A stretch of 64,000 bases of DNA from Gimesia aquarii (GTDB taxonomy: Bacteria; Planctomycetota; Planctomycetia; Planctomycetales; Planctomycetaceae). Every line of letters starts with the position of its first letter. The stretch's first letter is position 1. The stretch spans positions 558,001-622,000 of the forward strand of contig NZ_CP037920.1 of the NCBI RefSeq assembly GCF_007748195.1, written 5' to 3'. Below are positions 1-7,814 of the stretch, piece by piece. The notes under the pieces were generated by a model. It ran no database searches and was not told where the DNA came from. It saw nothing but the letters and a program-made list of their open reading frames with translations. Made by a program: the position numbers and the translations under genes.

Positions 1-1
1 T

Positions 2-532
2 CAACCACTGGTCGAACAAGGTAAGTTTCGCCCGGATCTTTATTACCGATTGAACATGTTAAAGTTTGATGTCCTTCCTTTAAGACGCCGCAAGGCTGAC
101 ATTGTGACACTTGCCCATGGTTTTGTACGAGACATGGCAACCAAGCATAATATTGTGATTGATCGAATCGATGATGAATTCATGGAAGCCTTACACGCCT
201 ATCCTTGGCCTGGCAATGTTCGAGAACTGGAGAACGTGATTCGCAGAGCGGTTATTTACTGCCGTGAAGGTATATTACGAAAAGAGAATCTGCCTTCCCA
301 TATTCTGATGGGACAAATTGGACCTACCAATGATCCTTCTGTGGTCATCAGTCATAAACAAAATGATTCAGATCGGTTAGGGGATCAGGTGGCAGTTACA
401 GAAAAAGAGTTGATCGAGCAAGCACTCTTTAAAAACAATTACAGCCGCACTAATACCGCCAAGACCTTGGGAATCAGCCGTGTGACTCTCTATAACAAAA
501 TGAAGAAGTATGGCATGAATACAAAAAAATGA
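2..532 (+). CDS. Sigma-54-dependent response regulator/activator, C-terminal part (5' truncated)
   Basis: The reading frame is open from base 2, so the gene starts upstream of the window; 176 residues are visible. They begin with the end of the AAA+ ATPase domain of NtrC-type bacterial enhancer-binding proteins (GKFRPDLYYRLNM, then LPLRRRKADI and WPGNVRELENVIRRAV). The C-terminus is a Fis-type helix-turn-helix (ALFKNNYSRTNTAKTLGIS, then RVTLYNKMKKYGM). Such proteins hydrolyse ATP to remodel sigma-54 RNA polymerase at -24/-12 promoters. The sensor or receiver domain is outside the window, so the signal is unknown. The stop codon lies in a hairpin shared with the convergent gene. Confidence 0.93.
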   Translation, partial: QPLVEQGKFRPDLYYRLNMLKFDVLPLRRRKADIVTLAHGFVRDMATKHNIVIDRIDDEFMEALHAYPWPGNVRELENVIRRAVIYCREGILRKENLPSHILMGQIGPTNDPSVVISHKQNDSDRLGDQVAVTEKELIEQALFKNNYSRTNTAKTLGISRVTLYNKMKKYGMNTKK

Positions 533-554
533 TGACACTCAGCGAGTGTCATCA
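523..554 (-). terminator. Intrinsic terminator of the VOC gene, overlapping the convergent stop codon
   Basis: An 11-bp perfect stem (530-540 with 544-554, 3-nt loop) is followed on the minus strand by seven T (complement of 523-529). It therefore serves the minus-strand gene ending at 588. The T-run is read from the Lys codons of the plus-strand activator, and the stem contains that gene's TGA. On the plus strand no U-run follows. Confidence 0.8.
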
Positions 555-587
555 TGAGTCAACTTCGATGTAAAAATTGTTTTCTGT

Positions 588-1160
588 TTACTTCTTCGGA
601 CCGACAAGTTCGATCAAATTTCCATCCGGATCACGCAAGAGTGTCAGATAAATGCCTTTGGGAAATCCAGCGGGTAGTTCAAGCGGGCCTTTAGCGATGG
701 GCTTTACTCCATAGGCTTTGGCCCGTTCTAATGCCGCTGTGGTGTCTTTGACATAGATTGTCAGGTAGCTCACGCCTAAGGAAGAATGGATAAAAGAATT
801 ATCGGTCTTCTTCGAAGGAGTTCCTTTGAACTGCATGAGCTTCACATTAGTCGCCGTACTGTCATTCTCAAGTACTAGTGGATAAACCTTGAATGGCAGG
901 TTGTCAGAAAGTCCTGAATCGCCGCCCATCTCTGCTGTGACCTTAAATGGCTCTCGCTCTTTTAACCCGAGTGCGTTCTTGTAAAAGTTAAGCGACTTGT
1001 CGAGGTCGCTCACCACAATTCCGAAGTCGACGGTTGACTTTGCAAATTCGGCTTCGGGAACAGTTTTGCTACTGGCGGCCCATGCTGCCAAACCACTGAC
1101 GACCAGCACAATAAATGTTGTGTAGATCAGTTCGCGATTGACAAAACTGGAATTCTTCAT
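588..1160 (-). CDS. Membrane-anchored VOC (glyoxalase/bleomycin-resistance fold) protein
   Basis: 190 residues. Residues about 12-30 form one hydrophobic segment (uncleaved anchor or signal peptide). Residues about 41-187 carry a vicinal-oxygen-chelate fold: VDFGIVVSDLDKSLNFYKNALG at the start of the first beta-alpha unit, LTIYVKDTTAALERAKAYGV at the second, and DPDGNLIELVGP with the terminal metal-ligand Glu. The family includes glyoxalases, dioxygenases and resistance proteins; the substrate cannot be told from sequence. The ATG at 1160 has an AGGAG seven bases upstream. The gene stands alone, with a terminator just downstream and a divergent propeller-protein gene upstream. Confidence 0.8.
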   Translation of the reverse strand: MKNSSFVNRELIYTTFIVLVVSGLAAWAASSKTVPEAEFAKSTVDFGIVVSDLDKSLNFYKNALGLKEREPFKVTAEMGGDSGLSDNLPFKVYPLVLENDSTATNVKLMQFKGTPSKKTDNSFIHSSLGVSYLTIYVKDTTAALERAKAYGVKPIAKGPLELPAGFPKGIYLTLLRDPDGNLIELVGPKK

Positions 1161-1476
1161 TGAGTTGCTCCTGCATTTAAAAATAAGTGGGCATTCTTAA
1201 ACTCACGAAAGCCCTTCTTTCATCAGGCTACTTTGATCAGATTCAGACCTCAAGGCGATCTACGCGGTTTATCTGAAACTATTTAAATTTGCTATTTAGT
1301 TCGTAACTTGATCTTGTAATCTAAATTTAATCTCTTTTTCTATTGCCAGGTGAAATCTGGAATTTACTTTTAACGGGTGACGTTCCGAAGGTTTTTCTTT
1401 CAACCCTATTTTCAAGATGCTATAACAACAAAACACGGGGTGTCTGTTTCTAACAACGTGAGAATGAGGACTTGCC
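1161..1476. other. Divergent intergenic region between VOC and PD40 genes
   Basis: A 316-bp AT-rich spacer between divergent genes that should carry both promoters. No convincing -35/-10 pair, repeat or RNA was recognised. A small minus-strand frame inside it has no ribosome site and no recognisable product and is not called. Confidence 0.5.
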
Positions 1477-2406
1477 ATGAGATCTGTTGTGGTTTTCTGT
1501 TTCTATTGCATGGCCTGTGTTGTACTTCAGTGTTTTGATCATCCGCAGGTAGTAGCAGATGAAGAGCCAGTAGTGAAACGGACCCGGTTTTATTCAGCGA
1601 CTCCAGAAGGTGCAGAGCCCAAGGTTTTTTATGTCGCAGAAGATTACTATAACACCGGCTCTCCCACCTTCTCTGCGGATGGGCAAAAATTGGCCTTTGA
1701 CGGCTGGAAGTCTCAGGAGGGCGAAAGCTTTTCGAACGTGCAGATTATGGTCGTCAACTCGGATGGGAGTGACTTTAAAGTTCTTGGCCCGGGGGCGATG
1801 CCGAGTTGGTCTCCGGGAGGGAATCGAATCGCATTTTCTCAGCAGTCTCCCTCAGGCGTCGCCATCATGAACGCCGATGGTTCTAACCGTAAAATGATTG
1901 AAACAGGTGGTTGGGGGGCACAGTGGTCACCTGACGGCAAAAAAATTGCTTATCGTGTGTACAAATCAGGAAAATCAAATCTTCGAATCTATGATTTAAT
2001 CGAAGAAACAAAGAGCGATGTGTTTCCCGAAGGGGAAAGCCCCTATTCCATGATTTACTGGAATATGGCATGGTCTCCCGATAGTAACTGGGTTTGTTTT
2101 CTAGGACGAAAAGCGGATAAAACTTATGAGGTCGCTACAGTGAATGTCGCGGGAATGCAAGAAGGATTAAAAGTGCACTTTAAAAGCAAAGTTTCCCCAT
2201 ATCAAGACATGGCCTGGCATCCCCAGGGAGATATGATTGTATTTGGTTCTCCCACATCACCACGCAAACTACTCAAATTTAATCCCGCAGAGGACAAAGC
2301 ACCCGAACCACTCGAAATCAAAGTCGATGGAAACATCAACGGTGACGTCAGTTTCACACCCGATGGTCAACATTTACTGTTTAACGTCCGGGTGGTTCTA
2401 GATTAA
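1477..2406 (+). CDS. Secreted TolB-like PD40 beta-propeller protein
   Basis: 309 residues with an N-terminal hydrophobic signal segment (about 1-25). About six PD40/WD40-like repeats follow, each with the xxSPDGxxIAF type core: TFSADGQKLAFDG, SWSPGGNRIAFSQ, QWSPDGKKIAYRV, AWSPDSNWVCFLG, AWHPQGDMIVFGS and SFTPDGQHLLFNV. This predicts a six-bladed propeller like that of TolB and oligopeptidase N-domains, usually a binding scaffold in the periplasm. No peptidase domain follows. The ATG at 1477 has a GAGGA nearby upstream. The 3' end overlaps the convergent blaR1-like gene by 26 bp, so the two transcripts are antisense to each other there. Confidence 0.82.
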   Translation: MRSVVVFCFYCMACVVLQCFDHPQVVADEEPVVKRTRFYSATPEGAEPKVFYVAEDYYNTGSPTFSADGQKLAFDGWKSQEGESFSNVQIMVVNSDGSDFKVLGPGAMPSWSPGGNRIAFSQQSPSGVAIMNADGSNRKMIETGGWGAQWSPDGKKIAYRVYKSGKSNLRIYDLIEETKSDVFPEGESPYSMIYWNMAWSPDSNWVCFLGRKADKTYEVATVNVAGMQEGLKVHFKSKVSPYQDMAWHPQGDMIVFGSPTSPRKLLKFNPAEDKAPEPLEIKVDGNINGDVSFTPDGQHLLFNVRVVLD

Positions 2407-5400
2407 GCGTCTCTTCCGATTCGGATAGGTTCATGACAGAGGGGCTAATCAGAAGGAAATACCGTTTATGTTTTTTTGGCTCCGGCTGATTTTGGTTAGA
2501 AAACTGGAACGGCAGAAATGCAGGTTCCCTGCCACTAACTTGGTCCGTGATGTCAATCAATACAGATTTCCCGTTGGGAATGGCCATGCTTTTCAGGTTG
2601 GATAAAACATCCAACGCATCATTGGCATTGATGGCCATCGAGAGTCGCAGCGTTTGTTTTTCCGGTAGCTCGGTTCGTAACTGAATTCGAAACGGTGAGT
2701 TTTTTTGAGATTCAAGAGTCGTTTTGAGATCGAATTCTATTGACTGCCCATTGAAAAGTGAGAGTTTCGGGGCTTGCAGAATATTGAGGTGTTCAGTCCG
2801 TTGTGCCATTTGTTTCATTAAGTCAGCATGTTGTAGATCAAGTAGGATTCCTTCTTTTAAATTTCGAGCTTTCAATTGTTTTAAAAGGTCTTGCAGAGCC
2901 CGGACTTCAGATCGTTCCCACTCTTTAAACCATTTCTGTAAATGATCAGTTTGGACCAGTTGAAAATCGAGATAGATCATCAGATCTTGAAAGGCTCTCA
3001 ATTTTTGCAATAACTCAGTAATTTGGTCGTGGGCTTCTCTCGTGTGTCGGACAACCAGAGAAAGTGTTTCTTTATATGCCATGATCGAGCCCGTTTGCTT
3101 TTTTTCATTTCTCCAATTTTCAGGAGTGACGTTTTTCTTGATCAGTTCAATCAATGGTTCAAAACGAGGCTTGACAGGCGGTAGCATCGTTGGAGTAAGC
3201 TTCTGAGAGGTGACGATTTTACGCGGTAAGGGAACTACCAGATCAGCAACCGGATAGGTTTTCGTGATTAAATTGTCCTCGAAATTAGACTCATCAATAA
3301 TAATATGCCCTATGACACCGACATCGCTGTTGACACCGATACCAAACATGAGAAGATCCGTGACTGGTTTGACCTTTTCTAACTGGATCATCAATAAAAG
3401 CACTTGCGGCTTTTTTGCGTTCTGATCCATTTTAAAACCACCTACTAATAGCGTCTCTCCTAATTGAATCTGTGTTGAATCTGCAAACCGAAATTCGTTT
3501 ATCATCGGAAGTTCAACGACCTTCCGTTGTTTCGAATTCAAATCAATGGTGTTCTGTTTCACCACACCTTTGTTTTTTGAGAATGTGATTTCGTATTCGA
3601 GTCTACCTGTTTTTTGATTCCCACCTTTTTCTGGGAACATTGGTCGTGCGTTAAGATTGAAACCATAGTTGTTTAATTGAAAACGTTGTCCGGCGCCTGC
3701 AAACTGATTTTCAAAAACCGGTTTCTCTTTTTGGGCGATGCTCGCTGTTTGACCATTCATCATCGTGATGACAGGAGAGGATAGAAGCGTGCTTTCTGTG
3801 GCTTGTATCATTTTTTGGATTTCTTTAGCACGCTTTGTATCCAGTAATTCATAGATCAGTGATTGACTACGATTGGCAACCAGAGTTTCAAATGTGATGG
3901 CTTTGTTTTCAATCTCTGAACTGTCCGAAAATGGATCATTCGTTTTCGTTGCTCCACGCATGGGGCCAAATTTGTTGACTTCAATGACTTTGACTTCTTT
4001 CCGTCGATCACTGATTTTTGAGATTAATGTTTGTGGAACGGATATGACTTTGATTTTCGTTATGATCTGTAGCTTTGTGAAAACAGACTCAGATAGCTCT
4101 TGTATCGCTTGCGCTGCATGTTTGTGAACACCTGGATCTTCACTCAAAACAATGAAATGATCATCCTTGATGAATAATCTTCCCGCAAAATGGGAGCCAG
4201 CTGCTTTCTTCATTAATGGATTCGCGAGTTGAGTGTTCGGTTGGGGTAAGATTTCCTCTTTTCTTTTCTGCTTGTTCACGAACGAACGGACTTTTTCGAT
4301 CAATTCGGCTTTTGCGCGTGATTCACCTACATCTTTGTAGCCTTTTTCCATTAGCTCTTTGATAGAATAAACACGTACGGTTTGCGCTTTTGGATTTTGT
4401 AATTCTTCTGTTGCGTATAAGAATTTGAGAACCGAAGAGGAAGGCGAACTTGAGATATTTTTATCTTGATGTTGTGTCCTGGTTTGATTCGGTGAACTCG
4501 TCTCCTTCTCCTTACTTTTGTTTTGAATAATCAACAGGTCGGCATTAGTACTCTTCGTCGCTTTTTCAGCTTGTTGGTCCGCTGCAGAAACCACAAAAGC
4601 CGCACCAGGCAATACCGTTGCTGATAAAACGATTAAAACCATCCAGCACCACCAGGGTGTTTGCTTTTGACATCCTTGTCCCAATTTCATAATTCGCTCC
4701 AAACGTTTTGAGGTAATTTCCACCGGACGCACGCCCGGCACCACAGGAACTGATTTCAATGTATGTTTTAACTCCAGCACTTCCAGCAAACATTTTGCAT
4801 ACAAGCCGGGCTCACAATCTAGCTCTGCCAGAACTTCTTCATCACAACACTGCTCAACTTCAAGCTTCAAACGCCGTCCCGTAAACCAGACCAGCGGATG
4901 AAACCACCACACAATCGAGGCTGTCAGTTGCAACAAACCAACCCATAAGTCACCCCGTCGAATATGAATCAACTCATGCGCCAAAATAGGTTCCAGTTCT
5001 TTCTTTGAACGAGAATCGACAATCGCTTGAGGCAAAATGATCGTGGGGCGAAATAATCCAATCACTGCCGGTCCGATGCGGCTTTTAGTGATTAACAGCC
5101 TGACTCTTCGTTTGACTCGTAATTCCACACTTAGACGCGACAGTAATTGATCCAGTTCTGGATCATGAACCATACTCGAAGTGCGCAATATTTGCCGACA
5201 TTGCCAGTAACGGATCACCATCACAGCCACAATGCTGGCTGCGATCAAGCCCCAGAGAACAAATCCGCTATACCAGAAAAATGGGCGCGCTGAATACCAT
5301 TCTTGTTGAGTGAGTGTGGTATCAGGTTTCAAAGCAGAATTCTCAATGTCCGATAAGGGATTCTTTTTCTGAGATCCATCATGAACGGTAATTTGAACGG

Positions 5401-5740
5401 CCGGTGCTGTTGCCTCTACATCCGGCAGCTTCTGCACATCATCGCCAATGAGTTGTCGAATCGATTCCGTCAGAGTGAGCGCGTGCTGGTCTTGATTTGT
5501 GAGAGCTTGGTGTGCTCCTGGTCTCTGAATTCCCTGCACCCAGCAAAATAGACCACTGGAACTGCTCCATAGGGGAGGCGTCATAAATTTCAGTAAGACA
5601 ATTAACCACAATATAAAAGTCAGATGTGATTGCCGGAATTTGATAAATTTACAGATCAGAAAGACGGCAAACACTAACAACGAGCATTGCCAGAACTGCT
5701 GCCAGATAATTTGGACGAACGTTGATTCACTCAGATTCAT
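2381..5740 (-). CDS. blaR1: BlaR1-type M56 membrane metallopeptidase fused to secretin-like repeats
   Basis: 1119 residues. Hydrophobic helices lie near 10-32, 40-58, 153-178, 269-286 and 364-386. Between them is the M56 zinc protease core with HELIH at 255-259 and the downstream EQCCDEE (296-302) expected to give the third ligand. BlaR1/MecR1 proteins sense a signal outside the membrane and cleave their repressor BlaI. Instead of a beta-lactam-binding domain, the 730 residues after the last helix hold secretin-like segments: SSPVITMMNGQTASI (654-668) with LGETLLVGG (760-768), then TKTYPVADLVVPLP with GSIMAYKETLSLVVRHTREA (about 827-903). Its ATG has GGAGG upstream and lies inside blaI (14-bp overlap), so the two are translationally coupled. 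The ligand is unknown; it is probably not a penicillin sensor. Confidence 0.85.
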   Translation of the reverse strand: MNLSESTFVQIIWQQFWQCSLLVFAVFLICKFIKFRQSHLTFILWLIVLLKFMTPPLWSSSSGLFCWVQGIQRPGAHQALTNQDQHALTLTESIRQLIGDDVQKLPDVEATAPAVQITVHDGSQKKNPLSDIENSALKPDTTLTQQEWYSARPFFWYSGFVLWGLIAASIVAVMVIRYWQCRQILRTSSMVHDPELDQLLSRLSVELRVKRRVRLLITKSRIGPAVIGLFRPTIILPQAIVDSRSKKELEPILAHELIHIRRGDLWVGLLQLTASIVWWFHPLVWFTGRRLKLEVEQCCDEEVLAELDCEPGLYAKCLLEVLELKHTLKSVPVVPGVRPVEITSKRLERIMKLGQGCQKQTPWWCWMVLIVLSATVLPGAAFVVSAADQQAEKATKSTNADLLIIQNKSKEKETSSPNQTRTQHQDKNISSSPSSSVLKFLYATEELQNPKAQTVRVYSIKELMEKGYKDVGESRAKAELIEKVRSFVNKQKRKEEILPQPNTQLANPLMKKAAGSHFAGRLFIKDDHFIVLSEDPGVHKHAAQAIQELSESVFTKLQIITKIKVISVPQTLISKISDRRKEVKVIEVNKFGPMRGATKTNDPFSDSSEIENKAITFETLVANRSQSLIYELLDTKRAKEIQKMIQATESTLLSSPVITMMNGQTASIAQKEKPVFENQFAGAGQRFQLNNYGFNLNARPMFPEKGGNQKTGRLEYEITFSKNKGVVKQNTIDLNSKQRKVVELPMINEFRFADSTQIQLGETLLVGGFKMDQNAKKPQVLLLMIQLEKVKPVTDLLMFGIGVNSDVGVIGHIIIDESNFEDNLITKTYPVADLVVPLPRKIVTSQKLTPTMLPPVKPRFEPLIELIKKNVTPENWRNEKKQTGSIMAYKETLSLVVRHTREAHDQITELLQKLRAFQDLMIYLDFQLVQTDHLQKWFKEWERSEVRALQDLLKQLKARNLKEGILLDLQHADLMKQMAQRTEHLNILQAPKLSLFNGQSIEFDLKTTLESQKNSPFRIQLRTELPEKQTLRLSMAINANDALDVLSNLKSMAIPNGKSVLIDITDQVSGREPAFLPFQFSNQNQPEPKKHKRYFLLISPSVMNLSESEETLNLEPPGR

Positions 5741-6119
5741 TTCGTTCCTCCGTCAATTGATCAAGCAAAGTCTTTAACGCATCTAAATCTTCCTGGCTGA
5801 CGTTTCGATCTTCGATTAAATGTTGCATTAAAGGGAAAGTTTCTCCTGCGAAGAGGCGGTCAACCAGATCATCCACAGTTTCACGAATGACAGTACGTGG
5901 TTTCACACGAGGTGAATAAACACGAGTTCGGCCTTCGAGCTTCACATTGACATACCCCTTTTGCTCCAGTCTTCTTAAGTACGTCTGGACGGTTGTGAAA
6001 TCAATGCCTCGCGATTCTGGAAACGATTCAAACACCTCACGTACTGTGCCGTGTTTCAGTTCCCAGAGTGCACGGGCGACTTCGATTTCGCCTTTGGATA
6101 GTGCGGGTCGTTCTGTCAT
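5727..6119 (-). CDS. blaI: BlaI/MecI/CopY-family transcriptional repressor
   Basis: 130 residues from the ATG at 6119, preceded by GGAG at five bases; a TTG at 6134 is in frame but has a poorer site. The N-terminus is the winged helix of the family (LSKGEIEVARALWELKHGTV, then TTVQTYLRRLEQKGYVNVK), where the recognition helix inserts into TACAnnTGTA operators. The C-terminal part (about 85-130) fits the dimerisation domain. Repression is relieved when the partner M56 protease becomes active. Two matching operators sit directly upstream, so it almost certainly represses its own operon. Confidence 0.92.
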   Translation of the reverse strand: MTERPALSKGEIEVARALWELKHGTVREVFESFPESRGIDFTTVQTYLRRLEQKGYVNVKLEGRTRVYSPRVKPRTVIRETVDDLVDRLFAGETFPLMQHLIEDRNVSQEDLDALKTLLDQLTEERNESE

Positions 6120-6132
6120 CGTTTCTCCATTC

Positions 6133-6148
6133 AATTACAACTGTAATT
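6133..6148. promoter_or_regulatory. BlaI operator 1 (proximal)
   Basis: AATTACAACTGTAATT, a near-perfect 16-bp inverted repeat containing the TACAnnTGTA core of the BlaI/MecI family. It lies 13 bp before the blaI ATG and covers the predicted transcription start. Confidence 0.85.
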
Positions 6149-6153
6149 GTGGA

Positions 6154-6181
6154 AGTTTAATTACATTTGTAATTGAGTCAA
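6154..6181 (-). promoter_or_regulatory. Candidate blaI-blaR1 promoter
   Basis: On the minus strand TTGACT (6181-6176) and TAAACT (6159-6154) are separated by 16 bp. The start would fall near 6147, inside operator 1. The overlap with both operators makes this placement convincing despite the weak -10. Confidence 0.65.
6159..6174. promoter_or_regulatory. BlaI operator 2 (promoter spacer)
   Basis: AATTACATTTGTAATT, the second 16-bp inverted repeat with a TACAnnTGTA core. Its centre is 26 bp from operator 1. It fills the spacer between the candidate -35 and -10 boxes of the blaI promoter. Confidence 0.85.
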
Positions 6182-6434
6182 GGTCGTATTGATAAAATTT
6201 GATTAATTTCCAGAGTACCGTGCCCCCCAAAGTCAATCTAAATATGGGGGTTCTATAAAATAGAGCAGGAGTTTGAAAATCTTGCCGAACGTTGTTTGGA
6301 ATTGCTCTCCCAATCGCTTAGAATTAAATCGTGATTCAAAAACATGGGATGAATTCTAATGAGAATCACTTCTGTTAATGAATCTTTAAGTAGTTATTTA
6401 ATCATCTCTTTCATCTTTATTTGGATCCATCAGA

Positions 6435-6977
6435 ATGAGTGTCCGATCTGCCAGACCGAAAGTAAATGATTTGATCTTTCGCTTGATTGGGCGTTCTATA
6501 CATCCCGAGCTTTACACCACTTGCACTTCGGCGGAGGTGCATCAGAAGAATTATTCTGCTGTATTGAAGATCTGTGAAACGGGGCATATTGCCAGTATTC
6601 AGCACAAAGAAAAAACCGTTTGTGAGATTCTGACTTCGTTTCAGAATCCCCTTCCCAGCCAGAAACGAGTGCTGGAAAAGCCCGTTCGTGGCTGTCGTTC
6701 TGAATCTGCACAATTGGAATCGGGGCTCTATTATCAGGTCAGCTACCAGTTAGAAGAGCTTGATTATGTGATTTTTAATAATCTGCATGAAGAATATATG
6801 ATGGATTCCCAAAAGGCCGATCTGGCTTATCATTTTGTCTCAGAAAGCCGTATCACTCCCGGGGCTCTAAGTATCGTTGATTTTGAAGCGAACCAGACAA
6901 GCCTGCTGATTCATGCATTTCACACGTTTCCCGAAGAATTAGCGGTTGTGAAAACACAGTCTTTGTTTGAATTTTAA
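6435..6977 (+). CDS. DUF2617-like protein of unknown function
   Basis: 180 residues, soluble, no signal peptide or membrane segment. The start MSVRSARPKVNDLIFRLIGRSIHPEL and the late acidic/aromatic part (DYVIFNNLHEEYMM) remind me of the DUF2617 family found in planctomycetes and actinobacteria; this is recalled, not searched. No catalytic motif is evident. It is monocistronic, between the divergent blaI operon and a secreted-protein gene, with no clear functional link to either. Confidence 0.6.
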   Translation: MSVRSARPKVNDLIFRLIGRSIHPELYTTCTSAEVHQKNYSAVLKICETGHIASIQHKEKTVCEILTSFQNPLPSQKRVLEKPVRGCRSESAQLESGLYYQVSYQLEELDYVIFNNLHEEYMMDSQKADLAYHFVSESRITPGALSIVDFEANQTSLLIHAFHTFPEELAVVKTQSLFEF

Positions 6978-7046
6978 GGCTGTTTCCCGTCAGATCTGAG
7001 CATACGATTATTGAAATTAATTGTTCCAAATGGTTCCTGGAGCGTA

Positions 7047-7052
7047 TATAAT
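7047..7052 (+). promoter_or_regulatory. Candidate -10 box for the tyrosine-rich protein gene
   Basis: A perfect TATAAT lies 107 bp before the GTG at 7159. The -35 is poor (TTCCAA at 7024-7029, 17 bp away). The resulting leader of about 100 nt contains two small inverted repeats: ATCCTCA/TGAGGAT around 7080-7105, and CGTCAT/ATGACG around 7117-7130. Confidence 0.4.
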
Positions 7053-7158
7053 TGAGCGAAATACAGGCTGCATAGCCGTATCCTCAAGTTGTTTTATGAG
7101 GATCTCATTGATCAGCGTCATGGATGACGGGAAACCGGTAACGTGATAGGGCGGTCAA

Positions 7159-7785
7159 GTGTATTCTTTACGATCTATAATACTGTTCTCTTTCTTTCTG
7201 AGTGCATTGACGAGCATTAATACCAATGTCTCATCGGCCGCGCATCCCTACTCTGTTTCCCGATATCGAACTCCTTATTCTCCTTCTGCCTACTATCGGT
7301 ATCGATATGGCAATCGTTCGGCATACTATGGTTACTCAAATCGCTATGCACGAAACTATTCTTATTATCCCCGTTCAAGCTATTACGGCTTTGGGGCTCG
7401 ACGATATTACAACCGTTATCGTCCCTACGCGGCAGTCGCCAGCTATCGTTATTACCGGCCCGCTTACTACCGTTTCAACGGTTACCCCAGATATTCGTAT
7501 TTTGGTTACAACACATTTTATCCCTGGCGGACATGCAACGCCTGGAATTCGTATTCTTCGTGTTACTGTTCACCATATGGATATACCGGTTCGTATGCAC
7601 CTTATTGGGGCACTTATACTCCGCTATGGGGAAGTTACAGACCTTACTGGGGAGGCTACTTTGGAGGTTACTACGGACCCTATTGTGGCATCTGGCCTTA
7701 TCGACCAACCTTGTACGGCAGCCTGATATTTCAATACGGCTATAACACCGGCTATGGTCGTCGTGGTTACTATTCGCTCTGGTAG
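7159..7785 (+). CDS. Tyrosine-rich secreted protein
   Basis: 208 residues from a GTG at 7159 (AGGGCGG-like site upstream). Residues 1-27 are a signal peptide ending near SSAA. The mature part is extremely biased: about 51 tyrosines by hand count (a quarter of the protein), with Arg, Gly, Ser and Pro, in loose YxY, YYRY, SYY and PYWG units, plus three cysteines near the middle. It has no recognisable enzyme domain. Tyr/Gly/Arg-rich exported proteins are often structural or adhesive surface components, but the role here is unknown. Two overlapping frames in the same stretch are side effects of the biased codons. Confidence 0.75.
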   Translation: MYSLRSIILFSFFLSALTSINTNVSSAAHPYSVSRYRTPYSPSAYYRYRYGNRSAYYGYSNRYARNYSYYPRSSYYGFGARRYYNRYRPYAAVASYRYYRPAYYRFNGYPRYSYFGYNTFYPWRTCNAWNSYSSCYCSPYGYTGSYAPYWGTYTPLWGSYRPYWGGYFGGYYGPYCGIWPYRPTLYGSLIFQYGYNTGYGRRGYYSLW

Positions 7786-7814
7786 TCGACAAGGTACCAA
7801 TTCAAATTGGTCTG

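Noticed and set aside
1296-1478. Small minus-strand frame in the VOC/PD40 spacer
   Set aside because: No ribosome site and no recognisable product.
7226-7726. Second long frame within the tyrosine-rich gene
   Set aside because: Product of biased codons; no signal peptide and no ribosome site, while the overlapping frame has both a signal peptide and coherent repeats.
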